This document shows, one piece after another, positions 54,833-63,199 of a stretch of DNA of 64,000 nt. The stretch covers positions 633,001-697,000 of the forward strand of contig NZ_JAPPRJ010000002.1 of NCBI RefSeq assembly GCF_026672545.1, read 5' to 3'. The notes beneath the pieces were generated by a model, which searched no databases, was not told the origin of the DNA, and saw nothing but the letters and a program-made list of their open reading frames with translations. This DNA comes from Rhizobium sp. SL86. GTDB taxonomy: Bacteria > Pseudomonadota > Alphaproteobacteria > Rhizobiales > Rhizobiaceae. The stretch's first letter is position 1; every line of letters begins with the position of its first letter. A program made the translations under genes and the position numbers.

Positions 54833-55371
54833 TGATCGAGCCGATAGAGGCTTTCCGTGCCGCCGAATATCAGGTGAAGTTCGCCACCTGCCCCTGGGAA
54901 CGGGAAAGGGCGCATGCCCTGCGTCAGGCGGTGTTCTGCCGCGAGCAGGGGATTTTCCGCGGCAGTGACCGCGACGCGATCGACGAGACGGCGATCCCCA
55001 TCGTCGCGCTCTCGATGCTCGGTGTGGTGGCGGATGATGTTGTCGGCACGGTGCGTATCCACGAGCCGGAGCCGGGGCTGTGGTGGGGTTCTCGGCTGGC
55101 CGTGCACCGCGATTATCGCAAGATCGGTGCGCTGGGTGCTACCCTGATCCGGCTTGCCGTCTCCTCCGCGCATGCCATGGGCGCCCATACCTTTCTCGCG
55201 CATGTGCAGGTGCAGAATGCGCTTCTGTTCCGCCGCCTGCACTGGAGTGTGCTGGAGGAGGTGGAGATCCACGGCAAGCCGCATCTGCGCATGCAGGCTG
55301 ATCTTTCACACTATCCGCCCTGTTTTTCGCCGGAAGCCGGTTTCGTTGCCTTGCCGAGGAAGGCCGCATGA
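54829..55371 (+). CDS. MSMEG_0567-like GNAT acetyltransferase
   Basis: The 180-residue protein has a GNAT fold with conserved start ATCPWERERAHALRQAVFCREQGIF and the acetyl-CoA region RLAVHRDYRKIGALGATLIRLA. In mycobacteria the matching protein is fused to the AIR-synthase-like domain; here the two are separate genes with 4-nt overlaps. The substrate is unknown. Confidence 0.88.
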   Translation: MMIEPIEAFRAAEYQVKFATCPWERERAHALRQAVFCREQGIFRGSDRDAIDETAIPIVALSMLGVVADDVVGTVRIHEPEPGLWWGSRLAVHRDYRKIGALGATLIRLAVSSAHAMGAHTFLAHVQVQNALLFRRLHWSVLEEVEIHGKPHLRMQADLSHYPPCFSPEAGFVALPRKAA

Positions 55372-56348
55372 CGATGACGCAGGAGGAGTTCCAGGCGGTC
55401 GTGTCGGCGCTGCGGGGAAGTGCCGGCATCGCCGCCAAGCGCGATATTGCTGTCGCCACGCAACAGCTCAGTCTCGCCGTCCAACCGATTGCGGTGGGTG
55501 ATGATTGCGCGGCGATCGCCGACGGCGACGGCTTCCTGCTGCTGGCGATCGAGGGTTTCATGAACGAATTCGTGGCCGGCGATCCCTGGTTTGCCGGCTG
55601 GTGCGGCGTGATGGTCAATCTCTCCGACATCGCCGCCATGGGCGGCCGGCCGATCGCTGTGGTGGACGCCCTCTGGGCGGCGGGGGAGCAGGGTGCCGAA
55701 CCGGTTCTTGCCGGCATGAAGGCCGCTTCCGCGGCCTTCGGCGTCCCCATCGTCGGCGGTCATACCAACCTGAAGACCGATCGCGGGCAATTGTCGGTCG
55801 CGATCCTCGGGCGTGCGAAGAACCTGCTGACGAGTTTCGACGCCAAGCCCGGCGAACGGTTGCTGGCGGTCATCGATCACCGCGGCGGCTACCGCGAACC
55901 CTTCAACAACTGGGAGGCCGCGACCCGGGCGCCTGCCGAAAGACTGCGCGGCGATCTCGATCTTTTGCCGCAGATCGCCGAGGCCGGCTGGTCGAAGGCG
56001 GCCAAGGATATCAGCCAGGGCGGGATCGTCGGCACGGCAATCATGCTGGCGGAATGTTCCGGCGTTGCCATCGAGATCGACCTGGAGGCCATTCCGGTCC
56101 CGGCAGGCGTCACTCTTGGCCGGTGGCTCGCGACCTTCCCGAGCTTCGGTTTTATCCTCTCCGTGCCGCAGGTGCATGTGGCCGATGTGCTTGCACTGTT
56201 CGCCAGCCGAGATCTGACTGCCGCCGCTATCGGCACGATTGGCGAAGGCTCGAAGGTCCGGGTCACCTCATCGGCGGGTACGGCCATCATCCGCGATTAT
56301 ACAGAGCAACCGCTGATGCAGTTCACGCTGGCGGAGGCTGCCGAATGA
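55368..56348 (+). CDS. AIR-synthase-like protein, Sll0787 family
   Basis: The 326-residue protein resembles the PurM/ThiL/HypE fold (GDDCAAIADGDGFLLLAIEGF, VNLSDIAAMGGRPIAVVDALWAAG, AKDISQGGIVGTAIMLAE). Family members use ATP to activate oxygen or sulfur atoms. In this cluster it may activate a nitrile or amide intermediate, which is inference. It overlaps neighbours by 4 nt on each side. Confidence 0.88.
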   Translation: MTMTQEEFQAVVSALRGSAGIAAKRDIAVATQQLSLAVQPIAVGDDCAAIADGDGFLLLAIEGFMNEFVAGDPWFAGWCGVMVNLSDIAAMGGRPIAVVDALWAAGEQGAEPVLAGMKAASAAFGVPIVGGHTNLKTDRGQLSVAILGRAKNLLTSFDAKPGERLLAVIDHRGGYREPFNNWEAATRAPAERLRGDLDLLPQIAEAGWSKAAKDISQGGIVGTAIMLAECSGVAIEIDLEAIPVPAGVTLGRWLATFPSFGFILSVPQVHVADVLALFASRDLTAAAIGTIGEGSKVRVTSSAGTAIIRDYTEQPLMQFTLAEAAE

Positions 56349-57508
56349 ACCGGCCTTTGCGCATTGCCATGCTTGCCCATTCCACCAATCCACGCGGCGG
56401 CGTGGTACATGCCATGCATCTGTCGGAGGCCTTGGCCGAACTCGGCCACGAGGTGACGCTGTTTGCGCCGGATTCCACCGGCAAAGGGTTCTTTCGCAGC
56501 CCAAAGGTTCCGTCACAGGCCTTTGCCGTCGAAAGAGCCATGTCGGGGATGACGGCGATGGTCGAACAGCGCATCCGGGACTATGTGCACTTCTTCGAAC
56601 GGCGTGGCACGCGGGATTTCGACCTCTTCCATGCCCATGACGGCATTTCGGGCAATGCACTCGCAACCCTTGCCGCACGTGGACACATCGACGGTTTTCT
56701 GCGCACCGTGCATCATGTCGATGACTTTGCCGATCCAAAGCTGATGGATCTGCAGGCCCGTTCGATTGATGCGGCCTCTCGGCTTTTCACCGTGAGCGAT
56801 CACTGGAGGCAGTATTTCCGGCACAAGGGCCGTGTGGCGACCTGCGTCGGAAATGGTGTCGATGCCAGACGCTTCCGGCGGCTGGAAGACGAAAGCGATG
56901 TGCGGCTGAGAACCCGGCTTGGCATTACCGGTGCCCCGATCTTTCTCGCGGTCGGCGGCATCGAAGCGCGCAAGAACACCCTGAACATCCTGAAGGCTTT
57001 CGCGGAAACACGCGCCGTGCTGCCCGCTGCCCAACTGGTCATCGCCGGTGGCGTGTCGCTTCTGGATCATCACGATTATCAATCCGCCTTCAACGTGATG
57101 CTCGCGTCCAGCCCTCCGCTTGCCGGTGCGGTGCATGTGATCGGGGCTGTTCCCGACGCGGAGATGCCGGCGCTTTACCGGATGGCGGATGCCCTCGTTT
57201 TTGCTTCGCTGAAGGAGGGCTTCGGTCTGGTGGTGCTGGAGGCGATGGCAAGCGGCCTGCCCGTTGTGCTGTCGTCCATTCCACCGTTTACCGAATACGT
57301 GCCGGAGGCTGCTGCGCTCTGGTGTGACCCGCGCCGCGCTGCCTCGATTGCCGATGGCATGGTGTCCGCCGTGCGCGCGGACGTGTCGAGCGCCCGAATT
57401 GCCGCCGGGTTCGAAACGACCGCCCGCCATGACTGGAAAAACGCCGCAGCCGCCCACCTGCCGGCCTATCGCGCGGCGGCGCGCAGCAAGGAGACCGTCC
57501 ATGCCTGA
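56345..57508 (+). CDS. MSMEG_0565-family glycosyltransferase
   Basis: The 387-residue GT4-type glycosyltransferase has LAHSTNPRGGVVHAMHLSEAL at the start, LFHAHDGISGNAL, and the nucleotide-sugar half with VGGIEARKNTLNIL and SLKEGFGLVVLEAMASGLPVV, holding the EX7E motif. A sugar-transfer step inside a nitrilase operon suggests that the product is glycosylated. The overlap with the next gene is 8 nt. Confidence 0.9.
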   Translation: MNRPLRIAMLAHSTNPRGGVVHAMHLSEALAELGHEVTLFAPDSTGKGFFRSPKVPSQAFAVERAMSGMTAMVEQRIRDYVHFFERRGTRDFDLFHAHDGISGNALATLAARGHIDGFLRTVHHVDDFADPKLMDLQARSIDAASRLFTVSDHWRQYFRHKGRVATCVGNGVDARRFRRLEDESDVRLRTRLGITGAPIFLAVGGIEARKNTLNILKAFAETRAVLPAAQLVIAGGVSLLDHHDYQSAFNVMLASSPPLAGAVHVIGAVPDAEMPALYRMADALVFASLKEGFGLVVLEAMASGLPVVLSSIPPFTEYVPEAAALWCDPRRAASIADGMVSAVRADVSSARIAAGFETTARHDWKNAAAAHLPAYRAAARSKETVHA

Positions 57509-57785
57509 AATGCGGTTCATCGTCATCTGGCCGAATGACGTGGAGGAGGAATGTTATTCGCCCTCGCTCGTCATCCGCGACTTCTTCGAGGAAGGCCGAA
57601 CCTATCCGCTGGCGGATTTTCTCGCTCGCAGCCGCGAGTCCCTGACGATTGCCAGCGACCGTGTGAAGGCCCGTTACGGCCATGCCTGCTCGCTGGCGCT
57701 CGGCCAGCTCGCCGCGATCGAACAACGCGCCAAAACGTTCGATGCCGCCTCTGCCGAGGTCGCGGTCAAGCGTTTCATTCTCTGA
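57501..57785 (+). CDS. MSMEG_0570-family small protein
   Basis: The 94-residue protein is one of the signature Nit1C genes (MRFIVIWPNDVEEECYSPSLVIRDFFEEG, LADFLARSRESL). It is short and soluble with no cofactor motif. It may act as an accessory or carrier subunit for the radical SAM or flavoprotein partner. The start at 57501 overlaps the previous stop by 8 nt. Confidence 0.88.
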   Translation: MPEMRFIVIWPNDVEEECYSPSLVIRDFFEEGRTYPLADFLARSRESLTIASDRVKARYGHACSLALGQLAAIEQRAKTFDAASAEVAVKRFIL

Positions 57786-57796
57786 AAGGTGTCCCA

Positions 57797-59071
57797 ATGC
57801 CCATGTCTCCTCTTAAGAGCCATTACAGCACCGTTGTCGTCGGTGGCGGTCAGGCGGGTCTTTCGGTCAGCCATTACCTGAGCCGTGCCGGGATCGATCA
57901 TGTCGTTTTCGAAAAGAAGACGGCGGCGCACAAATGGAAGGACGAGCGCTGGGATGCCTTTTGCCTGGTGACGCCCAACTACCAGTGCCTGCTCCCCGAC
58001 CACCCCTATGACGGACCAGACCCACACGGGTTCATGGTCAAGGAAGAGATCCTTGCCTATCTCGACCGCTTCAAGGCCAAGGTGAAGGCGCCGATCTTTG
58101 AGCATACCGATGTGCGTCTGGTCGAGCCGCTGGCCTCGGGCTTTCGGGTGGAAACGAGCGCCGGCACGGTGACGGCGGATGCGGTGATCCTGGCGACAAG
58201 CCTCTACGCCGACCGTTTCATTCCGCGCGCGGCAGAGCGCCTGCCGGACGACATCCTGCAGCTTCACACGGCGGATTATCGCAATCCGCAGAGCCTGCCG
58301 GAGGGCGCCGTGCTGGTGGTCGGCTCCGGCCAGTCCGGCTGCCAGATCGCCGAGGATCTGCATATGGCCGGCCGCAAGGTGCACCTCGCCACCGGCAACG
58401 CACCGCGCTGCGCCCGTTTCTATCGGGGCCGCGACGTGGTGGACTGGCTGACCGATATCGGCCAGTACGAGATCACCGTCGAGCATGACGGGATGACCAA
58501 GAAAAAACACGACACGAACCATTATCTGACTGGCCGCGATGGCGGGCGGGATATCGACCTGCGCAAATTCGCGCTGGAGGGCATGGCCCTTTATGGCCGT
58601 TTCGATACGGCAAATGGCGCCCGGATGCAGTTCCAGCCGAACCTGCGCCGCAACCTCGACGAGGCGGACCGGGTCTATAACGGCATCAACGCGCTGATCG
58701 ATCGCCATATCGAAACAAATGCCATCAAGGCGCCGCCACCGAGCGTCTATGAGCCGCTTTGGGAGCCCGCGGCAGAGGTGACCGAACTGGACCTCGATGC
58801 GGCCGGCATCACCAGCATCATTTGGGCGACGGGTTTTACCCCCGACTGGTCTTATGTCGCCGTCCCGATCTTCGATGGCACCGGCTACCCGGTCCAAAGG
58901 TGGGGGGTCACCGGTGTACCCGGCGTCTACGTCCTGGGTCTGCCCTGGCTCTGGACCTGGGGCTCCGGCCGTTTCCTCAGCGTCGCCAAGGATGCCGAAC
59001 ATGTGGTGGATCACCTCATCTCCTGCCTGCCGCAGCGACTGGGTGAAACGCGACGTGCGGCCAATGCCTGA
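57797..59071 (+). CDS. MSMEG_0569-family FAD-dependent oxidoreductase
   Basis: The 424-residue flavoprotein has two Rossmann motifs, [16 protein letters not shown] at residue 13 and [17 protein letters not shown] about residue 170. [11 protein letters not shown] and [11 protein letters not shown] are typical of flavin monooxygenase-like enzymes. It is the usual last core gene of Nit1C. AAAGGTG precedes ATG 57797. The reaction is unknown; oxidation of a glycosylated nitrogen compound fits the neighbours. Confidence 0.9.
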   Translation: MPMSPLKSHYSTVVVGGGQAGLSVSHYLSRAGIDHVVFEKKTAAHKWKDERWDAFCLVTPNYQCLLPDHPYDGPDPHGFMVKEEILAYLDRFKAKVKAPIFEHTDVRLVEPLASGFRVETSAGTVTADAVILATSLYADRFIPRAAERLPDDILQLHTADYRNPQSLPEGAVLVVGSGQSGCQIAEDLHMAGRKVHLATGNAPRCARFYRGRDVVDWLTDIGQYEITVEHDGMTKKKHDTNHYLTGRDGGRDIDLRKFALEGMALYGRFDTANGARMQFQPNLRRNLDEADRVYNGINALIDRHIETNAIKAPPPSVYEPLWEPAAEVTELDLDAAGITSIIWATGFTPDWSYVAVPIFDGTGYPVQRWGVTGVPGVYVLGLPWLWTWGSGRFLSVAKDAEHVVDHLISCLPQRLGETRRAANA

Positions 59072-59080
59072 GGTTTCGCC

Positions 59081-59914
59081 TTGGACATGCTGACCCCACA
59101 CCATCTTGCCGTGGCAGGGCGCACGCCACCCGACCCGGTGGACCACGCGCTCCATCCCGAACTGCTGCTCGGCATGCCGCATCTGACGCCGTTCGGCCTG
59201 TCGCGCACGTTCCTGCTGAAGGAGCTCGGGCATCGGCACTGGCTTCTGCTTGGCCGGCATCTGGGGCTTGCCGTGCCGGATTTTTGCACCCCCGACGGGC
59301 GGGAGGCCTATGCGGCGATCTCCGCCATGCGGGTGGATGTGCGCCTGTCGGCTGCCCGTGCCAATGACCGTCTGGAGATTGTCTCGGATGTCTATCCGGT
59401 CTCCGGGTCGCGTATGGAAAGCCTGCACCGGCTGTTCGTGAATGGCCGCGCGATTGGAGAGGTCGTTTTGCAATCGGTGTTCGTTGCCCGTCAGGAGAAG
59501 GAGAACCGCTCGATCCGCCGGGCAATGGTTCGCCATTTCCGCAGTGACGGTGAGCCTCAGGACAGTCTCCTTATGCGCGAAATAGCTACGTTGCGGGATT
59601 GGCCGGTGATAGGACAGGCAATGGCACGGCAGATGCGCTTCCGTCCCTGTCCCTTCGAGGAGTTCAACGGCGCCGGCCTCTTTTATTTCGCCGAGTTTGC
59701 CGCCCTCGTCACCCGCGCCTTCTGCGCCTGGGAGGGTGAGGAGGCAGCTTTGCGTCTCGACCGGCCAATGTCCATGCTGTTTCTCGGCAATATCGAAGCG
59801 GGCGAGGAACTGACGATTGGCCTCCATTCCCAAGAAGACGGCGATCGGGCTGACAGATGCAGCATCAGTGGCTCTGACGGAGTGGTGCTTGCCCGGGTGC
59901 TGATGGCGGTGTGA
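59081..59914 (+). CDS. LnmK/Pnap_2097-like double-hot-dog protein
   Basis: The 277-residue protein resembles the Pnap_2097 family, related to LnmK, a bifunctional acyltransferase/decarboxylase of leinamycin biosynthesis. Matching parts are GMPHLTPFGLSRTFLLKELGHRHWLLLG near residue 28 and a second hot-dog half from about residue 190 (EFNGAGLFYFAEFAALVTRAF). TTG 59081 is used because TGAGG is 7 nt upstream; ATG 59087 is 13 nt away. It lies 9 nt after the Nit1C flavoprotein gene and so belongs to that operon. It is not a standard Nit1C member, which hints at a modified acylated product. Confidence 0.72.
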   Translation: MDMLTPHHLAVAGRTPPDPVDHALHPELLLGMPHLTPFGLSRTFLLKELGHRHWLLLGRHLGLAVPDFCTPDGREAYAAISAMRVDVRLSAARANDRLEIVSDVYPVSGSRMESLHRLFVNGRAIGEVVLQSVFVARQEKENRSIRRAMVRHFRSDGEPQDSLLMREIATLRDWPVIGQAMARQMRFRPCPFEEFNGAGLFYFAEFAALVTRAFCAWEGEEAALRLDRPMSMLFLGNIEAGEELTIGLHSQEDGDRADRCSISGSDGVVLARVLMAV

Positions 59915-59941
59915 GACGCAGGCTCTGCCGCGGCGTCTTTT
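59914..59941 (+). terminator. Probable terminator at the end of the Nit1C operon
   Basis: AGACGC pairs with GCGTCT, with an inner GGC/GCC pair set and a T-run after the stem. It lies between two convergent genes. The stem has an internal bulge. Confidence 0.5.
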
Positions 59942-59942
59942 C

Positions 59943-60833
59943 TCACGGCCACGCGGCGTAGGAGGAATCCTTGCCGGCCTGGCGTTGCAGGAAGCGTCGG
60001 CGGTAGCGCCCCGGGGTCTGACCGGTCCTCGCCCGGAAGAAGCGGTTGAAATACCCCGCATCCGCAAATCCGAGCCGGAAGGCGATCTGGCCAACGGTCA
60101 TGCCGGTGTTCGTCAGAAGTTCGCACGCCTCGCGAATGAGCACCTGATGCAGATAGGCCTGCGGCGAAAGCCCGGTCGACCGCTGGACGGCCGAACCCAG
60201 TCGCTCGCGGCTCACCTGCAAGGTGGAGGCATAACGGGCGATCGGCCAGTGATCGCGCATGTGATGGTGAGCCAGCGCCACGAAACGTTCGGCGATGCCC
60301 TGTGGCGCGCGTCCATGATTGCTCATGTCAATGCGCAATAGGCGCCAGACCTGCAGAAGCAGCAGCGTGATGTAGAGTTCCTGGGCCAGTTCGGAGCCCG
60401 GCGGTCTGTCCACCCGCTCGCGCGCCAAGCCGTCGACGATCTGCAGGAAGGGATTCGGATCATCGAGCGGCAGAGAAATGCGTTGCTCCAGCGCGCGGCG
60501 GATCTCGCCGCCCACGGCATCGGCGGTCAGGGCATGGGCAATCACCGTGTCCCGCACGAACAGCAGTGTCGCGCGCGTTCCGGCACGCGCCTTGATTTCG
60601 TGTCTCGCGCCGGGTGGCAGCCAGATCAACCGTGCACCGAGGACTTCGGCGACTTCAGCGCCGTCGTCGGGGGAGACAAGGCCGATCCCGCCGGCCTGTG
60701 CCAAGATGAGAGCCGCATGCCCGACCGGCACCGCATAGCCGACACGCGTCAGTGGGCTGCGGATCTGCTGCAGCGAAAGCGCTGCCGTCAGGTAGAGCAG
60801 CGGGGTTTCTCGATGGGGCAGGGTGCGGAACAT
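59943..60833 (-). CDS. AraC-family regulator
   Basis: The 296-residue protein has an N-terminal cupin-type sensor domain and a C-terminal AraC DNA-binding domain with both helix-turn-helices (STLQVSRERLGSAVQRSTGLSPQAYLHQ and GMTVGQIAFRLGFADAGYFNRFFRARTGQTPGRYRR). It is divergent from the Liv-type importer and convergent with the Nit1C operon, so it probably controls the importer. ATG 60833 has AGGG close by; a TTG at 60848 is possible but has no ribosome binding site. Confidence 0.9.
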   Translation of the reverse strand: MFRTLPHRETPLLYLTAALSLQQIRSPLTRVGYAVPVGHAALILAQAGGIGLVSPDDGAEVAEVLGARLIWLPPGARHEIKARAGTRATLLFVRDTVIAHALTADAVGGEIRRALEQRISLPLDDPNPFLQIVDGLARERVDRPPGSELAQELYITLLLLQVWRLLRIDMSNHGRAPQGIAERFVALAHHHMRDHWPIARYASTLQVSRERLGSAVQRSTGLSPQAYLHQVLIREACELLTNTGMTVGQIAFRLGFADAGYFNRFFRARTGQTPGRYRRRFLQRQAGKDSSYAAWP

Positions 60834-61009
60834 GTCCCTACTCTGCAAGAAATTGGATGTTCACGCAAACAGAAGTACAATTTTTCATCGCAAGAGTGCA
60901 TTTCAAACATTTGTCACCCTGATAGGGTCACGGTGCAACCAGTAGCGACTGTGGAGGGTCCTGCGCGTTGCGGAACGCCCGCTCATGTGCCGGGCCACGG
61001 GAGGACATC

Positions 61010-62227
61010 ATGACAAGAATGACACGTCGCAAGGCGATGACGGCTTTGGCCTGCGCAACGGCGATTGGGTTTTCGTTCGCATCGAGCGCTGCCGTCGCAG
61101 CCGAGCCGCCGATCAAGATCGGCTATGCAGTGGCAAAAACCGGCGCCAACGCGACCGGCGCCGGCATTACCACCATTCCCAACTATCAGCTCTGGGTCAA
61201 AGAGGTGAACCAGGCCGGCGGGCTGACCATGCCGGACGGAAAGAAGCGGATGATCGAAGTCGTCGAATATGACGACCGGTCGTCCAACGAGGATCTCGTG
61301 CGTGCCATCGAGCGCCTGGCGAGCCAGGACAAGGTGGATTTCATCCTGCCGCCATGGGGCACCGGCCCGAACCTCGCGATCGCGCCGCTGATGGACCGGT
61401 TCGGTTATCCGCAGCTGGCGGTGACCTCGGTGACCGACAAGGCGCCGGAGTTTGCGGCACGCTGGAAACGCAGCTACTGGATGCTCGGCGGCGGGCATGA
61501 TTATGCCGTTGGTCTCGCCAATGTCCTGAAGGCCGCAAAGGCCGCGGGTACGATCAACAACAAGATCGCGATGGTCTCGGTTGCCGACGGCTTCGGCATC
61601 GATCTCGTCAAGGGCGCCCGTCCGGCCTTCAAGGACGCCGGTTTCGAGGTTGCCTATGACAAGACCTATCCGCTTGGCACCTCCGATTTCGCCGCACTGA
61701 TGAACGAGGCGAAGAAGAGCGGCGCCGACAGTTTCGTCGCCTTCTCTTATCCGCCGGATTCCTTCGGCATGACGAAGACAGCGCAGTCGATCGGCTTCAA
61801 TCCGAAGGTCTTCTACGTCGGTGTCGGCGGGGCTTTCCCGATCTTTCCGAAGGTGTCTGACGGCAAGGCCGAAGGCGTGATGTCGATTGGCGGGGTCGAT
61901 GCAAGCTCACCGGCAATCCAGGACTATTTTAAGCGCCACACGGCAAGCGCCGGCGCGCCGCCGGACAGCTGGGCATCGGCGATCACTTATGCCTCGCTGC
62001 AGATGCTGCAGCAGGCCGTGCAACGGGTAGGCCTCGATCATGCCAAGCTCGCCAACGAGTTTTCGACCAGCAGCTTCGATACGATCATCGGCCCGGTGAA
62101 GCTGAAGGACAATCAGCTGCGCGACCTGTGGTGGGTCGGCCAGTGGCAGGGCAATGCCTTCAAGGGACTTGATCCCGCCGGCAAGACCGGAGCGGTCCCG
62201 GCGGTCATTCCGAAACCCACTTGGTAA
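61010..62227 (+). CDS. ABC transporter substrate-binding protein, Liv/HAAT family (second system)
   Basis: The 405-residue protein has a basic leader with an RR pair (TRRKAMTALACATAIGFSF, cleaved near AAVAAE) and a type I periplasmic fold (IKIGYAVAKTGANATGAG, ELYDDRSS-like region EVVEYDDRSSNEDL). GGGAGGACATC precedes the ATG. Its place next to a nitrilase cluster and an AraC regulator suggests import of a nitrogenous solute. The ligand is unknown. Confidence 0.9.
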   Translation: MTRMTRRKAMTALACATAIGFSFASSAAVAAEPPIKIGYAVAKTGANATGAGITTIPNYQLWVKEVNQAGGLTMPDGKKRMIEVVEYDDRSSNEDLVRAIERLASQDKVDFILPPWGTGPNLAIAPLMDRFGYPQLAVTSVTDKAPEFAARWKRSYWMLGGGHDYAVGLANVLKAAKAAGTINNKIAMVSVADGFGIDLVKGARPAFKDAGFEVAYDKTYPLGTSDFAALMNEAKKSGADSFVAFSYPPDSFGMTKTAQSIGFNPKVFYVGVGGAFPIFPKVSDGKAEGVMSIGGVDASSPAIQDYFKRHTASAGAPPDSWASAITYASLQMLQQAVQRVGLDHAKLANEFSTSSFDTIIGPVKLKDNQLRDLWWVGQWQGNAFKGLDPAGKTGAVPAVIPKPTW

Positions 62228-62240
62228 TTCTGCCTGAACG

Positions 62241-62272
62241 CCGCCACCGGCCCGTCAAGGGGACGGTGGCGG
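62241..62272 (+). repeat. Intercistronic hairpin after the second binding-protein gene
   Basis: CCGCCACCG pairs with CGGTGGCGG over 9 bp around a 14-nt loop, between the binding protein and permease genes. No T-run follows. Confidence 0.55.
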
Positions 62273-62335
62273 ATCAAGCCTGCACCCCGTGACGGATCCG
62301 GCCGCTGCGGCACGGGTCCATCTCCAGGACACGCC

Positions 62336-63199
62336 ATGACAACCCTCATTCTCGGCCTGGTGCTTGGCGGCACCTATGCGCTTCTGGCGCTTGGCCTGAC
62401 CATTCAGTACGGCATTGCCCGGATCATGAACCTCGCTTACGGCGAGATCACGCTTGCGGCGGCCTTCGTGCTCGTCTTCCTGTTCCAGGCCGCCGGCATC
62501 TCGCCTCTCGCCGCCATTCTTCTCGTTGGCCCCTTGGGTTATGCGATTGGCTGGGCTCTTTACGCTGTGATGATGCGCCCGCTCGTTGCCCGGTCCGGCG
62601 GCGGCAGCCGACTGGAGGTGGATTCGATCCTCGCCACCTTCGGCCTGCTTTTCGTCATCCAGGGCCTGCTGTTGATGGTCTTCGGCTCGAACTTCACCTC
62701 GATCGCCTATCTGGATCAGGGGATCTCCGTGTTCGGCGTGACAGTTGCGCTGAACCGGCTGCTGGCATTCGCCGTCTGCGTGATTGCCGGAGGCGCACTC
62801 ACCTTGGCGATTTCCCGCAGCCGCTGGGGCCTCGTCATGCGCGCTGTTGCCCTGACACCGTCCTCCGCACCGCTGGTCGGCATCGATGTCAACCGCGTCG
62901 CGCGGCAGGCCTTCGCACTTGGCTCTGCTCTTGCCGCCATCGGCGGAACGAGCGTGGCAATGTACCAGACCTTTTCCGCGACGGACGGCGTCGTATTCAC
63001 GATGAAGGCGCTCGTTATCGTCATCATGGGCGGCGTCGGCAATGTGCCCGGGGTTCTGGTGGCCGGTTTCGCGCTCGGCCTCGTCGAGACATTCGTCGCC
63101 ACCATGATCGATCCCGGCCTGACGCTCGCGGCCACCTTCGCCATCTTCCTTGGTGTGCTGCTCTGGCGCCCGCAGGGCATCTTCGGGAGACGCGCATGA
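62336..63199 (+). CDS. ABC transporter permease, LivH type (second system)
   Basis: The 287-residue permease shows the LivH element LALGLTIQYGIARIMNLAYGEITLAAA near residue 15 and VIMGGVGNVPGVLVAGFALGL near the C-terminus. It overlaps the LivM-type gene by 4 nt. Confidence 0.92.
   Translation: MTTLILGLVLGGTYALLALGLTIQYGIARIMNLAYGEITLAAAFVLVFLFQAAGISPLAAILLVGPLGYAIGWALYAVMMRPLVARSGGGSRLEVDSILATFGLLFVIQGLLLMVFGSNFTSIAYLDQGISVFGVTVALNRLLAFAVCVIAGGALTLAISRSRWGLVMRAVALTPSSAPLVGIDVNRVARQAFALGSALAAIGGTSVAMYQTFSATDGVVFTMKALVIVIMGGVGNVPGVLVAGFALGLVETFVATMIDPGLTLAATFAIFLGVLLWRPQGIFGRRA

Noticed and set aside
57674..60094. An 806-codon open frame on the minus strand
   Set aside because: It lies across the MSMEG_0569 flavoprotein and LnmK-like genes, which have strong motifs and ribosome binding sites. 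The antisense product has a composition unlike real proteins.
60911..60932. CACCCT-GAT-AGGGT repeat upstream of the Liv-type importer as an AraC site
   Set aside because: The symmetry is short and AraC proteins usually use direct repeats; evidence is too weak to list as a feature.
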